A stretch of 64,000 nucleotides of DNA from Oceanicola sp. 502str15 (GCF_024105635.1 NZ_WYDQ01000001.1:558001-622000); one strand, 5' to 3'. Positions 8,654-18,249 are shown, counted from the stretch's first letter. Program-made: numbers and translations. The notes: generated from the letters alone by a model not told the origin.

Positions 8654-8760
8654 TTGGTGCGACTCCTTTGTTTGCGATGGACGCAAGAGAGGGTCGAACC
8701 ATGACGGGCAGGCCACGCTTGGGTGACAGTCGCGTGACGTCCTGCAAGTCGCTGATGCGT

Positions 8761-9123
8761 TTACATGAATCCGAGCTCGAGGCGGGCTTCGTCGCTCATC
8801 ATCTCCATGCCCCAGGGTGGCTCCCAGGTGATTTCGACGTCGACCTGCTTCACCCCGGCGATGGGTTCGATGGCATCGGCCAGCCAGCCGGGCATTTCAC
8901 CGGCCACGGGGCAGCCCGGTGCGGTGAGCGACATGGTCACGTTCACCTCGTTCTCGGGCGAGATGTCGAGCGTGTAGACGAGGCCGAGATCGTAGATGTT
9001 TACAGGGATTTCAGGGTCATAGACCGTGCGGCACGCTTCGACGACCTGCTCGTAGAGCGGGTGGTCGGTGGAAGAGGGCTTGATGAGGGGGGTGCCCTCA
9101 AGGGGAGGCGTGGGCTCTGACAT
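8761..9123 (-). CDS. sufT: SUF system Fe-S cluster assembly protein SufT (MIP18/DUF59 family)
   Basis: A 120-residue MIP18/DUF59 protein. Signatures are DPEIPVNIYDLGLVY, the conserved cysteine in SLTAPGCPVAGEMP and the C-terminal WEPPWGMEMMSDEAR. SufT acts as an auxiliary factor in Fe-S cluster maturation. The gene starts ATG 9123 and is read toward the glycerophosphodiesterase and the IscA-like carrier. The rest of the SUF operon (sufBCDS) is not in the window, so it is probably a detached end of that operon or a separate sufT-sufA pair. Confidence 0.88.
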   Translation of the reverse strand: MSEPTPPLEGTPLIKPSSTDHPLYEQVVEACRTVYDPEIPVNIYDLGLVYTLDISPENEVNVTMSLTAPGCPVAGEMPGWLADAIEPIAGVKQVDVEITWEPPWGMEMMSDEARLELGFM

Positions 9124-9326
9124 TGGGTTCCTAGGGGGTTCCTGTTCCTGAGTGTTTACATAGGAGAAAGGGGCGGGTGCGGCAAGGGCAGGGCGGCGAG
9201 AGTTGTTCAGGCGGGGGGGACGGAATGGCGGTGGCGCAAAGGTGCCGCTACGGCACGCAGGTTTTGCCAGAACGTCCGCCTGCGGCTAGGCTTGGCGTGG
9301 TGAACAATTGGCGAGGGGTGTGTGCG

Positions 9327-10457
9327 ATGAAATGGCTCTTGAGAGGGATCTGCCTGGTGCTGGCCTCCGGCGGGAGTGCCACGGCGCAGCAGGAGGGTGG
9401 TGACGGGGCGGTGGATTGCGACGCGCTCTATGCCGAGATCACCGCCGACACGCCGATCGACCTGAAGAGCTGCACGCCGCAATACGGCAGCTCCACGTTG
9501 GACCAGTGCACACCGCCGGCAGCGGAGATCGCCCGCCGTCCGACCAGCCACATGATCCTGGCGATCGACGCCTCCGGCTCAATGGCCGGACAGGTGGGCG
9601 GGGAGAGCAAGATGGCGGCGGCCAAGCGTGAGGCGCTGGCGTTTCTGAAGGACATTCCGCAGGAGGTGAAGGTTGGCCTGGTGGTCTATGGCCACCGGGG
9701 CAACAACAAGGAGGACGGCAAGGCGGAGTCCTGTGCGGCCTCGGAGCTGGTGCATGATTTCGGGGCGCGGCGCGGCAAGCTGGAGGAGAGCATTCGCGAT
9801 CTCAGCCCGACCGGGTGGACGCCGCTGGGCGGGGTTCTGGAATATTCGGCCGGGCTGGTGGCCGACCTGCCCGCGCCGAAGGAGGAGGAGGGCGACCTTG
9901 CGCCGGTGGTCTACCTGATCTCGGACGGGGAGGAGACCTGCGAGGGCGATCCTGTGGCGGCGGCCGGGGCACTTTACGAGGCGGGGGTGAAGACGGTGGT
10001 GAACACCATCGGCTTTGACGTGGACGCAGGGACCGCCGCCCAGCTCGAAGCCATCGCGGCGGCGGCGGGGGGCACCTACTATCCGGCCAAGGATGCCCGG
10101 GAGCTGCGCCGCCAGCTCGATGCGATCAAGGAGACCGAGGCGCAACTGGCCCGCTATCGCTATTGCGTGCATCTGAATGCGGGCCGTGTGGCCAAGGTCT
10201 ATTACGATGCCTACCTCGAACTGGCCAAATGCGTGAAGCGCAACGATCCGACGGAGCGGCAGATGGCGGTGCTGCGGGCGATGAAGGCAGCGGAGGAGAG
10301 CGGGGCCCCCGGCGCCGCCTGCGCGGCGGCGCTGAACAAGCGGGCGCGTGACGAAGCGCGCGCGCTGCGCGGGGTGACGGGGGAGCTGTCTTCGGAGGTG
10401 CGCGAGGCGTCGAGGGCGGCGGTGGCGGCCTATCGGGCGGAAATGGCGCTGGAGTAG
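9327..10457 (+). CDS. secreted von Willebrand factor A domain protein
   Basis: A 376-residue protein with a Sec signal peptide (MKWLLRGICLVLASGGSATA). The VWA domain starts at SHMILAIDASGSMAG with a canonical DxSxS MIDAS motif, continues with VGLVVYGHRG and a threonine in SPTGWTPLGGVLEYSA, and includes YLISDGEETC. The C-terminal third is a helical, Ala/Glu/Arg-rich region with several cysteines. Such proteins act as extracytoplasmic metal-dependent interaction scaffolds; the partner is unknown. ATG 9327 was chosen because the signal peptide starts there; the upstream frame extension is non-conserved. A hairpin follows before ccmF, so it is probably not in the ccm operon. Confidence 0.82.
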   Translation: MKWLLRGICLVLASGGSATAQQEGGDGAVDCDALYAEITADTPIDLKSCTPQYGSSTLDQCTPPAAEIARRPTSHMILAIDASGSMAGQVGGESKMAAAKREALAFLKDIPQEVKVGLVVYGHRGNNKEDGKAESCAASELVHDFGARRGKLEESIRDLSPTGWTPLGGVLEYSAGLVADLPAPKEEEGDLAPVVYLISDGEETCEGDPVAAAGALYEAGVKTVVNTIGFDVDAGTAAQLEAIAAAAGGTYYPAKDARELRRQLDAIKETEAQLARYRYCVHLNAGRVAKVYYDAYLELAKCVKRNDPTERQMAVLRAMKAAEESGAPGAACAAALNKRARDEARALRGVTGELSSEVREASRAAVAAYRAEMALE

Positions 10458-10476
10458 GGTAGGGGCGCAAGGTCAC

Positions 10477-10503
10477 TTCCCTGCGACGGGTGAGCGCAGG
10501 GAA
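10477..10503 (+). terminator. hairpin between the VWA gene and ccmF
   Basis: Perfect 9-bp inverted repeat TTCCCTGCG / CGCAGGGAA with a 9-base loop, 20 bases after the VWA stop. No long T-tract follows, so it is a weak or factor-assisted terminator or an mRNA-stabilising hairpin. Confidence 0.55.
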
Positions 10504-10539
10504 TTGGCGGCGGCACCCGGATAGCCTAGAACCGCGGGT

Positions 10540-12516
10540 ATGATAGCTGAACTGGGCCACTTTGCGTTGATCCTTGCCGCCGTTCTTTCGGTGGTGCAGG
10601 CCGTGGTGCCCCAGATCGGGGCTGCCAAACGCTGGAGCGGCTGGATGGCCATGGCCGAGCCTGCGGCGGTGTTCCAGTTCGTGCTGGTGGGCATTTCCTT
10701 TGCGGCGCTGACATGGGCCTTCGTCACCAGCGATTTCTCGCTGCGGCTGGTCACGCTGAACTCTCACACCCTCAAGCCGATGCTCTACAAGATCAGCGGT
10801 GTCTGGGGGAACCACGAGGGCTCGATGCTGCTCTGGGTGCTGATCCTCGCGGGTTTCGGCGCGGCGGCGGCGGTGTTTGGCGGCAACCTGACCGAGACCT
10901 TCCGGGCGCGGGTGCTTGCGGTGCAGGCAACGGTGGGCGTGGCCTTCTATGCCTTCATCCTCTTCACCTCCAATCCTTTCCTGCGGCTGGCGGATCCGCC
11001 GCTGAACGGGCAGGATCTGAACCCGCTGCTGCAAGACCCGGGCCTCGCCTTTCATCCGCCGTTTCTCTACCTCGGATACGTTGGCCTGAGCATGGCCTTC
11101 TCCTTCGCCGTGGCCGCGCTGATCGAGGGCCGGGTGGATGCCGCCTGGGCGCGCTGGGTGCGGCCATGGACGCTGGCGGCATGGGTGTTTCTGACCATCG
11201 GGATCGCGCTGGGCTCGTGGTGGGCCTATTACGAGCTTGGCTGGGGCGGCTTCTGGTTCTGGGATCCGGTGGAGAATGCGAGCTTCATGCCGTGGCTCTT
11301 TGCCGCCGCGCTGCTGCACTCGGCCATCGTGGTGGAGAAGCGCGAGGCGCTGAAGGCCTGGACGATCCTGCTGGCGATCACCGCCTTCGGGTTTTCGCTC
11401 ATCGGCACCTTCATCGTGCGCTCGGGCGTGATCACCAGTGTCCATGCCTTTGCCAATGACCCGGAGCGGGGGGTGTTCATCCTCGTGATCCTCGGGGTTT
11501 TCGTGGGCGGGGCGTTTTTGCTGTTTGCGCTGCGGGCCGGGTCGATGGAGGCCAAGGGGCTGTTTGCGACGGTGAGCCGGGAGACGGCGTTGGTGCTGAA
11601 CAACGTGCTGCTCTCGGTGGCCTCGCTGCTGGTGTTTGTCGGCACGGTCTGGCCGCTGGTGGCGGAGCTGGCGTTGGGCAAGAAGCTGAGCGTACAGGCG
11701 CCGTTCTTCGACACCGCCTTCACCCCTTTCATGGTGGCACTGGCGGTGATCTTGCCGATTGGCGCGATGCTGCCGTGGAAGCGGGCGAAGCTGGGCCGGA
11801 GCCTGCGCGCGGTGATGCCGGCGCTGGTGTTGGCGCTGGCGGCGCTGGGGCTGGTCTGGGCGGTGCAGAGCGGGCGCAGCCTGCTGGCGCCTGTGGGCTT
11901 TGGGCTGGCGGTGTGGATCGTGGTGGGCGGTGTCGTGGACATGATGAGCCGCACCGGGCGCGGGCCGCTTGCCGGGCGCATCGCGCGGCTGGGCCGGTTG
12001 CCGCGCGCCGATTGGGGCAAGTTCGTTGCCCATTCGGGGCTGGGCGTGACCATCCTCGGGGTGGCGGCGATCACCGCGTGGCAGGTGGAAGACATTCGCG
12101 TGGCCAAGCCCGGCGAGCCCTATGAGGTGGCCGGCTTCACCATCGAGCTACAGGGCGTGGAGCGGGTGCAGGGGCCGAACTACTTCAGCACCATGGCGGC
12201 GGTGGCGGTGTCGCAGGGCGGCCAGCAGATTGCGGTGCTGCACCCGGAAAAGCGGGTTTATCCGGTGCAGGCGATGCCGACGACGGAAGCGGCGATCAGG
12301 AACGGGCTCTGGCGCGACATCTACCTTGCGGTGGGCGATGAGCAGGCCAGCGGGGGCTGGGCGCTCAGGACCTATATCAAGCCCTTTGCCAACTGGATCT
12401 GGGGCGGGGCGATCCTGATGGCGCTGGGCGGCTTCCTGTCGCTCTCCGACCGGCGGTTCCGGCTGGCGGCGGGGGCTTCGCGCCGGGCGCGGGCAGACGG
12501 GGTGCCGGCGGAATGA
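10540..12516 (+). CDS. ccmF: cytochrome c-type biogenesis protein CcmF (heme lyase component)
   Basis: A 658-residue polytopic membrane protein with more than ten hydrophobic segments. The heme-handling WWD motif (WGGFWFWDPVENASFMPWL) and the HPPFLYLGYVG region identify CcmF. It forms the holocytochrome c synthase with CcmH (and CcmI) in the inner membrane, attaching heme to the CxxCH sites of apocytochromes c on the periplasmic side. It overlaps the next gene by ATGA, which supports translational coupling to ccmH. The rest of the ccm system (ccmABCDE, G) is not in the window. Confidence 0.95.
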   Translation: MIAELGHFALILAAVLSVVQAVVPQIGAAKRWSGWMAMAEPAAVFQFVLVGISFAALTWAFVTSDFSLRLVTLNSHTLKPMLYKISGVWGNHEGSMLLWVLILAGFGAAAAVFGGNLTETFRARVLAVQATVGVAFYAFILFTSNPFLRLADPPLNGQDLNPLLQDPGLAFHPPFLYLGYVGLSMAFSFAVAALIEGRVDAAWARWVRPWTLAAWVFLTIGIALGSWWAYYELGWGGFWFWDPVENASFMPWLFAAALLHSAIVVEKREALKAWTILLAITAFGFSLIGTFIVRSGVITSVHAFANDPERGVFILVILGVFVGGAFLLFALRAGSMEAKGLFATVSRETALVLNNVLLSVASLLVFVGTVWPLVAELALGKKLSVQAPFFDTAFTPFMVALAVILPIGAMLPWKRAKLGRSLRAVMPALVLALAALGLVWAVQSGRSLLAPVGFGLAVWIVVGGVVDMMSRTGRGPLAGRIARLGRLPRADWGKFVAHSGLGVTILGVAAITAWQVEDIRVAKPGEPYEVAGFTIELQGVERVQGPNYFSTMAAVAVSQGGQQIAVLHPEKRVYPVQAMPTTEAAIRNGLWRDIYLAVGDEQASGGWALRTYIKPFANWIWGGAILMALGGFLSLSDRRFRLAAGASRRARADGVPAE

Positions 12517-13001
12517 GGCTGATGCGGCGCATGGCGGGGGCTGCCGCCCCCACAGCCTTGATCCTTGCTCTCTGGGCCGGGATGGCCCTGGCGCTGGACC
12601 CTTCGGAGATGCTCGACGATCCGGCGCTGGAAGCGCGGGCGCGGGCGCTGGATTATGAGTTGCGCTGCGTGAAGTGCCAGGCCGAATCCATCGCCTCTTC
12701 CAATGCCGACTGGGCGCGCGATGCACGCGCCCATGTGCGCGAGATGATCGCCGCGGGCGCGAGCGATGCGGAGGTGAAGGCGGAGTTCCTGCGGCTTTAC
12801 GGGGACTTCGTGCTGATGAACCCGCCCAAGGAAGGCTGGAACCTGATTGTCTGGCTGGCCGGGCCGGCGCTGCTGCTGGCCGGGCTTGGCGTCGCGGTGG
12901 GGGCGCAGCGGCAGCGGCAGAGAAATGCGGGCAAATCCCCCGATGCGCTGGACCCGCAGGAGGAAGCCCGGCTGAACGAGCTTTTGGGCAAAGACATGTG
13001 A
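12513..13001 (+). CDS. ccmH: cytochrome c-type biogenesis protein CcmH
   Basis: A 162-residue protein with an N-terminal signal/anchor (MRLMRRMAGAAAPTALILAL), the redox motif LRCVKCQ (RCxxCQ; usually RCLVCQ) and a C-terminal transmembrane helix (LIVWLAGPALLLAGLGVAVG). CcmH is a periplasmic thiol-disulfide component that reduces or presents the apocytochrome cysteines to CcmF. Its ATG overlaps the ccmF stop. The C-terminal TPR domain of long CcmH/CcmI fusions is absent, so a separate ccmI would be expected elsewhere. Confidence 0.93.
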   Translation: MRLMRRMAGAAAPTALILALWAGMALALDPSEMLDDPALEARARALDYELRCVKCQAESIASSNADWARDARAHVREMIAAGASDAEVKAEFLRLYGDFVLMNPPKEGWNLIVWLAGPALLLAGLGVAVGAQRQRQRNAGKSPDALDPQEEARLNELLGKDM

Positions 13002-13071
13002 CGCGCCGTTTGGGCTTTTCTGAACCGATAAGTTCACTATCTTGTCCCTGAGAAATTCAGGGAGCCCCAAG

Positions 13072-13848
13072 ATGATATATGAAGCGATCCGCTACTCGGT
13101 GCGTGACCACGTGGCGGTGATCACGCTCAACACCCCCAAGAAGATGAACTGCCTCAACACCCAGATGCGGGCCGAGATCCTGCATGCGGTGAAAGCGGCG
13201 GAGGCGGAGGCGCGCGTGCTGGTGATGACCGGTGCGGGGCCTGCCTTCTGCTCGGGGCAGGATCTGGGCGAAGGGGCCTCGGCCAGCGATGCCGACATGG
13301 AGCGCACGCTGATCGACGAATACGAGCCGATGCTGAAGGCGATCTACGAGTGCCGGGTGCCGACGATCAGCGCGGTGAACGGCCATGCCGCGGGGGCAGG
13401 GGCCAACCTTGCGCTGGCCGCCGATGTGGTGATTGCCGCCGAGAGCGCGGTGTTCCTTCAGGCCTTCGCGCGGATCGGGCTCATTCCCGATGCCGGGGGC
13501 ACGTGGTGGCTTCCGCGCCAGGTGGGCTTTCCGAGGGCGATGGGGGCGGCGCTCTTTGCCGAGCCGGTGAGCGCGAAGGACGCGGCGGAGTGGGGCATGA
13601 TCTGGGAGGCGGTGCCCGACGAGGGCTTTGCCGACCACTGGTGGGGCCGGGCGCAGCACCTCGCCAACGGGCCGACGCTGGCCTATCGCCAGATCAAGCG
13701 GGCGCTGCGCAGCGCCTATGACAACAGCCTTGAGGAACAGCTTGCGCTGGAGGCGAAGTTGCAGGGCAAGTGCGGCAAGAGCCGGGACTTCCAGGAAGGG
13801 GTGATGGCCTTTCTGGAGAAGCGGCCGGCCAGTTACGAAGGGCGGTGA
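13072..13848 (+). CDS. enoyl-CoA hydratase/isomerase family protein (PaaG-like)
   Basis: A 258-residue crotonase-fold protein. The oxyanion-hole segments are FCSGQDLGEG and GHAAGAGANLALAAD; the PaaG-like segment LIPDAGGTWWLPR is followed by AAEWGMIWEAVPD. This resembles ring 1,2-epoxyphenylacetyl-CoA isomerase (PaaG) more than short-chain enoyl-CoA hydratase, but no paa genes are nearby, so the substrate is uncertain. ATG 13072 was chosen because CAGGGAG lies 8 bases upstream and homology begins at MIYEAIRYS. It follows ccmH by 70 bases, an association seen in related genomes from memory, and ends at a bidirectional terminator. Confidence 0.87.
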   Translation: MIYEAIRYSVRDHVAVITLNTPKKMNCLNTQMRAEILHAVKAAEAEARVLVMTGAGPAFCSGQDLGEGASASDADMERTLIDEYEPMLKAIYECRVPTISAVNGHAAGAGANLALAADVVIAAESAVFLQAFARIGLIPDAGGTWWLPRQVGFPRAMGAALFAEPVSAKDAAEWGMIWEAVPDEGFADHWWGRAQHLANGPTLAYRQIKRALRSAYDNSLEEQLALEAKLQGKCGKSRDFQEGVMAFLEKRPASYEGR

Positions 13849-13872
13849 GCCGCTTCTCGGGCGCAAAAACGA

Positions 13873-13904
13873 AAACGGCCGCCGGAAGGATCCGGCGGCC
13901 GTTT
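13873..13904. terminator. bidirectional intrinsic terminator
   Basis: Perfect 14-bp stem AAACGGCCGCCGGA / TCCGGCGGCCGTTT with a 4-base loop (AGGA), flanked by A and T runs. It lies between the convergent crotonase gene and the first RTX gene and can serve both. Confidence 0.92.
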
Positions 13905-13923
13905 GCTTTGGGGGCTGGCCCTG

Positions 13924-15381
13924 TCAGACCGCGACGAGCGAGACCGCTGCGTCGAGCTGGGCCTGGGTGAGGCCGGGCGAGGTGACGGTGGCCACCACGG
14001 TGCCATCGACCGAGACCGTGCCGCCGGTGGCGGAGAGCGCGGTGGTGACGGTGGGGGCCGTGGTGCCATCTTCGTAGTGCACCATGATCTCGTCTTCCGC
14101 CGGGTCGAAATCGGTGATCTCGGCGGAGCCGTCCTGCCAGGTGCCGACGAAGAAATCGTCTGCGCCTGCGCCGCCGGTGGCGGTGTCGTTCTCGCCCAGA
14201 ACGAGGATGTCCTTGCCTTCGCCGCCATCGACGGTGTCGGCCGAGCCGTTGCCGCCGTTGGTGACGAGCTCGCCCAGAAGCTCGTCGAGCAGGGCCTCGC
14301 GGGTGGCGAGGTTGGAGGCGGTGGGCAGAGTGGTGATGACGCTGGCTTCGGAGAAGATGATGTCGTTGCCGTCGCCGCCGTTTAGCGTGTTGGTGCCGTC
14401 GCCGTCGACCAGCATGTCGGCCTGTGCGCCACCGTCCATGGTGTCGTTGCCTTCGCCGCCGATCAGGATGTCGGCGCCGGTGCCGCCGTCGACGGTGTCT
14501 GCGCCGGTGCCGGCGTCGATCACGTCGTTGCCCTCGTCACCGGAAAGCACATCGGCACCGTCACCACCGAGGATGGTGTCGTCCCAGATGCCGCCGGAGA
14601 TGGTGTCGTTGCCGAGACCGCCGTCGATCATGTCCTTGCCGAGGCCGCCGGTGATGACGTCGTTGCCGGAGCCGCCGAAGATGGTGTCGAAGCCTTCGCC
14701 GCCGTCGATGGTGTCGTGCCAGTCGCCGCCGTCGATGGTGTCGGCGCCGCCGCCGCCCATGATCGTGTCCTTGCCGCCTTCACCGAAGATGGTGTCGCCG
14801 CGCAGGCCGCCGTCGATGGTGTCGTCGCCTTCACCGCCGTAGATCGTGTCGGGGCCTTCGCCGCCGTCGATGGTGTCGTTGCCGCCGGCGCCGTTGATGG
14901 TGTCGCTGCCGTCGCCGCCGAGGATGGTATCCCAGCCGGTGCCGCCGTCGATGGTGTCGTTGCCGAGGCCGCCGGCGATGGTGTCGGCGCCGCCGTCACC
15001 GTTGATGGTGTCGTTGCCGTTGTTGCCTTCGAGCGTGTCGTTGCCTTCACCTCCGTTGATGGTGTCGTCCCAGTCGCCGCCCTGGATGAAGTCGTCGCCG
15101 GCGTCGCCGTTGAGCACGTCCTGCCCGTTGCCGCCGATCAGGATGTCGTTGCCCTCGCCGCCCGACAGCCGGTCGAAGCCATTGCCGCCGTCGATCCGGT
15201 CGTTGCCGCCGAGGCCGTCGAAGAAATCCGCGCCGTCGGTGAGCGTTACGTCATCGGGGCCTTCCGTCCCCTCGGTATCGGTCGGCTCTGCAGCCGAGGA
15301 ATCGTCATTGTCGCTGCCGTCATCGACGAGCGCCGCGATCAGGCCGAGACCGAGAAGTGTAGGAAGGATATAAATCCACAT
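13924..15381 (-). CDS. membrane-anchored RTX (calcium-binding nonapeptide repeat) protein, long paralog
   Basis: A 485-residue protein. ATG 15381 gives an N-terminal hydrophobic anchor ([19 protein letters not shown]), then an acidic linker, then [11 protein letters not shown] and about 32 contiguous nonapeptides of the GGxGxDxuh type without indels. These are calcium-binding parallel beta-roll repeats. A C-terminal module of about 130 residues follows (DADDFFVG-like segment, [35 protein letters not shown]). Several units are degenerate with Trp in place of Gly ([27 protein letters not shown]). The neighbour at 15589-16638 has the same architecture with about 17 units. An upstream in-frame ATG at 15540 exists, but the paralog also starts MW. 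Confidence 0.83.
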   Translation of the reverse strand: MWIYILPTLLGLGLIAALVDDGSDNDDSSAAEPTDTEGTEGPDDVTLTDGADFFDGLGGNDRIDGGNGFDRLSGGEGNDILIGGNGQDVLNGDAGDDFIQGGDWDDTINGGEGNDTLEGNNGNDTINGDGGADTIAGGLGNDTIDGGTGWDTILGGDGSDTINGAGGNDTIDGGEGPDTIYGGEGDDTIDGGLRGDTIFGEGGKDTIMGGGGADTIDGGDWHDTIDGGEGFDTIFGGSGNDVITGGLGKDMIDGGLGNDTISGGIWDDTILGGDGADVLSGDEGNDVIDAGTGADTVDGGTGADILIGGEGNDTMDGGAQADMLVDGDGTNTLNGGDGNDIIFSEASVITTLPTASNLATREALLDELLGELVTNGGNGSADTVDGGEGKDILVLGENDTATGGAGADDFFVGTWQDGSAEITDFDPAEDEIMVHYEDGTTAPTVTTALSATGGTVSVDGTVVATVTSPGLTQAQLDAAVSLVAV

Positions 15382-15588
15382 GTCAAAGAACCCCCATTGG
15401 ACGCCGAATCTGGCGAAACCCACTGAAACAAGGCTAACATGTGAAGGGATTGTGTCCACATGTGGCGTGCTGTGGAAATCCATTGTTTCCATATCGTTAC
15501 CAGTCACATCTGCCGGTTGAGGCGGGCCTGATAACAACATGTTGGGGGTGGCACCCGCCCCGGTTGCGGGCAGGTGCCGGGGGCCGTG

Positions 15589-16638
15589 TCAGGCCGGGAT
15601 CAGATGCACCGATGCGTTGAGCTCGGCGAGGGTGAGGCCCGGCGAGGTGATGACGGCGACCACCGAGCCGTCGAGCGAGAGGGTGGCACCCGTCGCGGTG
15701 AGCGCGGTGGAGACGACCGGGGCCGTGCCGGTGTTGAGATAGGGCACGAGGATGTCGTCTTCGCCGGGGGTGAAATCCTCGATCGTGGCGGCGCCCTTCA
15801 TCCATTTGCCGAGAGCGAAGGCATCGAACCCGCTCCCGCCGTTTGCGGTGTCGCCCTCGCCGAGCAGGAGCAGGTCGTTGCCGGCGCCGCCCGATACGAT
15901 ATCGGCATTGGCACCGCCATCGGCGCTTTGGAGCAGGCTTTGCAGCAGATCTTCGGCCACCTCGGCGTTGAGAGTGTATCCCGGCGTGTCGAGCGCGGCG
16001 GAGAAGCTGGAGCGAGCGGAGAAGATCACATCGTTTCCGGCGCCGCCCGAGAGCGTGTTGCTGCCCTGCGCATCGTAGAGCAGGTCGTCGCCGTCGCCGC
16101 CATCGAGCGTGTCGTTGCCGGCCCCGCCGAGCAGCAGGTCGATGCCCGCGCCGCCGCTCAGGGTGTCGTTGCCGCTGCCGCCGGAGAGCACGTCGTGCCA
16201 CGCGCCGCCGTCGAGCGTGTCGTCGCCAGCATCGCCGAAGAGCAGGTCGCGGCCGCCGTCGCCGTTCAGCGTGTCATTGCCGGGGCCGCCGTGGAGGGTA
16301 TCGTCGCCCGGCCCGCCGGAGAGGGTGTCGTCCCAGTCGCCGCCGTCGAGCAGGTCGTTGCCGGGGCCGCCCTCGAGCGTGTCCTTGCCCGGCCCGCCGA
16401 TCAGGGTGTCGTTGCCAGTGTTGCCCAGCAACCTGTCGTGGCCGGCGGCGCCGTCGATGGTGTCGTCGCCCGCGAGGCCGTCGAAGTAATCGGCGCCATC
16501 GGTGAGGGTGACCGTGTCATCGCCCTCGGTGCCCTCTTCGGCATCGCGCGCGGCGTCATCGTCGTCGTCGTCATTGTTGTTGATAAGGGCGGCGATGGCG
16601 CCCGCGGACAGCAGGATGGGAAGCAAGAAGACCCACAT
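15589..16638 (-). CDS. membrane-anchored RTX repeat protein, short paralog
   Basis: A 349-residue protein starting MWVFLLPILLSAGAIAALI, followed by a run of Asn and Asp (INNNDDDDDD), the shared TLTDGADYFDG entry and about 17 RTX nonapeptides (for example EGGPGNDLL, DGGDWDDTL, DGGAWHDVL). The C-terminal module is the same as in the neighbour (IEDFTPGEDDILVPY, SPGLTLAELNASV). AGAGG lies 7 bases upstream of ATG 16638. RTX proteins usually carry a C-terminal type I secretion signal; here an N-terminal membrane segment is present instead, so the domain may stay cell-attached. No type I exporter genes are adjacent. It is probably a tandem duplicate of the next gene with repeat contraction or expansion. 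Confidence 0.83.
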   Translation of the reverse strand: MWVFLLPILLSAGAIAALINNNDDDDDDAARDAEEGTEGDDTVTLTDGADYFDGLAGDDTIDGAAGHDRLLGNTGNDTLIGGPGKDTLEGGPGNDLLDGGDWDDTLSGGPGDDTLHGGPGNDTLNGDGGRDLLFGDAGDDTLDGGAWHDVLSGGSGNDTLSGGAGIDLLLGGAGNDTLDGGDGDDLLYDAQGSNTLSGGAGNDVIFSARSSFSAALDTPGYTLNAEVAEDLLQSLLQSADGGANADIVSGGAGNDLLLLGEGDTANGGSGFDAFALGKWMKGAATIEDFTPGEDDILVPYLNTGTAPVVSTALTATGATLSLDGSVVAVITSPGLTLAELNASVHLIPA

Positions 16639-16796
16639 GGTGCAACCTCTGGAGGGCCACCACGATCGGGGCCCTGGCGGGCGGGATTTACCATGTTTCA
16701 AAGGGGCCGAATAGCGGGATCGAGAGGCGCGCGAGATTGTTTCCGAGGGCCGCGCCGGATACATCTGAGGGTTGCGCGGGGTGGGCGCCGGACATG

Positions 16797-16819
16797 AAAA
16801 GGGCCGCACGTGGCGGCCC
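16797..16819 (-). terminator. intrinsic terminator of gltA
   Basis: On the minus strand GGGCCGC, loop CACGT, GCGGCCC is followed by TTTT, 25 bases beyond the gltA stop. Confidence 0.85.
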
Positions 16820-16843
16820 CTGACAGGTTGGATTGTTGCGCGA

Positions 16844-18139
16844 TCAGCGGTCTTCGACCTCGACGTAGTCGCGGAACGGCGCGCCGGTGTAGAGCTGGCG
16901 CGGACGGCCGATGCGCATGGTCGGATCGGCGAGCTGCTCTTTCCACTGGCTGACCCAGCCGACGGTGCGCGAGAGCGCGAAGATCGGCGTGAACATCGAG
17001 GTGGGGAAGCCCATCGCCTCGAGGATGATGCCGGAGTAGAAATCGACGTTCGGGAACAGCTTTTTCTCGGCGAAGTAGGGATCGGCGAGGGCCTGCTTTT
17101 CCAGCTCCTTGGCGGTGGCCAGGATCGGATTGTTCTCGACGCCGAGCAGATCGAGCACCTCGTCGGCAGACTGCTTCATCACCGTCGCGCGGGGATCGAA
17201 GTTCTTGTAGACGCGGTGGCCGAAGCCCATGAGGCGGAAGGGGTCTTCCTTGTCCTTGGCGCGGGCGATGTACTCGGGGATGTTCTCGGGCGAGCCGATT
17301 TCCTTGAGCATCTCGAGGCAGGCCTGGTTGGCGCCACCGTGGGCCGGGCCCCAGAGGCAGGCCACACCGGCCGCGATGCAGGCGAAGGGGTTGGCGCCGG
17401 AGGAGGAGGCCAGGCGCACCGTGGAGGTGGAGGCGTTCTGCTCGTGATCGGCGTGGAGGGTGAAGATCCGGTCCATCGCGCGGCTCAGGATCGGGTCGAC
17501 CTTGTACTCTTCTGCCGGCACCGCAAAGCACATGTGCAGGAAGTTCTCGGCATAGCTCAGGTCGTTGCGCGGATAGACGAAGGGCTGGCCGACGGAATAC
17601 TTGTAGGCCCATGCGGCGATGGTCGGCATCTTGGCGATCAGCCGGTGCGAGGCGATCTCGCGCTGCTCGGGGTCGGAAATATCGGTGCTGTCGTGGTAGA
17701 AGGCGGCCATGGCGCCGACCACGCCCACCATCACGGCCATCGGGTGCGCGTCGCGCCGGAACCCGCGGAAGAAATACTGCATCTGCTCGTGCAGCATGGT
17801 GTGGTGGGTGATGGTGAATTCGAAGTGCTCGAGCTGCTCGGCGGTGGGCAGTTCGCCGTAGAGCAGGAGGTAGCAGACCTCGAGATAATGCGATTTGGAG
17901 GCGAGCTGGTCGATCGGATAGCCGCGGTGCAGCAATTCGCCCTTCTCGCCGTCGATGAAGGTGATCGTGCTCTCGCAAGCGGCTGTGGAGGTGAACCCCG
18001 GATCGTAAGTGAAGACATCACCCTGAGCGTAGAGTTTGCGGATGTCGATCACATCGGGCCCAGCGGTGGGTGTGTGAATCGGCAACTCGATCGACTTGTT
18101 GTCGAATGTCAGATTTGCCGTCTTGGAGGTGTCTGCCAT
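16844..18139 (-). CDS. gltA: citrate synthase
   Basis: A 431-residue type II citrate synthase of normal length. It shows the family signatures [29 protein letters not shown], the catalytic His/Asp segments [15 protein letters not shown] ([15 protein letters not shown]), [14 protein letters not shown] and [10 protein letters not shown]. It condenses oxaloacetate and acetyl-CoA at the entry to the TCA cycle. It lies downstream of gltX on the same strand after 110 bases, which leaves room for its own promoter, and ends at a strong terminator. Confidence 0.97.
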   Translation of the reverse strand: MADTSKTANLTFDNKSIELPIHTPTAGPDVIDIRKLYAQGDVFTYDPGFTSTAACESTITFIDGEKGELLHRGYPIDQLASKSHYLEVCYLLLYGELPTAEQLEHFEFTITHHTMLHEQMQYFFRGFRRDAHPMAVMVGVVGAMAAFYHDSTDISDPEQREIASHRLIAKMPTIAAWAYKYSVGQPFVYPRNDLSYAENFLHMCFAVPAEEYKVDPILSRAMDRIFTLHADHEQNASTSTVRLASSSGANPFACIAAGVACLWGPAHGGANQACLEMLKEIGSPENIPEYIARAKDKEDPFRLMGFGHRVYKNFDPRATVMKQSADEVLDLLGVENNPILATAKELEKQALADPYFAEKKLFPNVDFYSGIILEAMGFPTSMFTPIFALSRTVGWVSQWKEQLADPTMRIGRPRQLYTGAPFRDYVEVEDR

Positions 18140-18249
18140 GAAAGTCCCTTTCAGTGGTCACGGGCGCACGCAGGCCCTTGTAGAACAGGCCTCGCATGAG
18201 GATCTTGTTCCTCTTTACGGCAACACAGTTAGCACGGATTTAACCGGCC

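Noticed and set aside
10126..12033. 635-residue minus-strand open frame across ccmF
   Set aside because: Arg/His-rich shadow; ccmF has conserved heme-lyase motifs in the plus frame.
14380..15270. RTX coding repeats as a CRISPR or minisatellite array
   Set aside because: The 27-base periodicity is fully explained by nonapeptide coding repeats; the units differ in sequence and there are no spacers.
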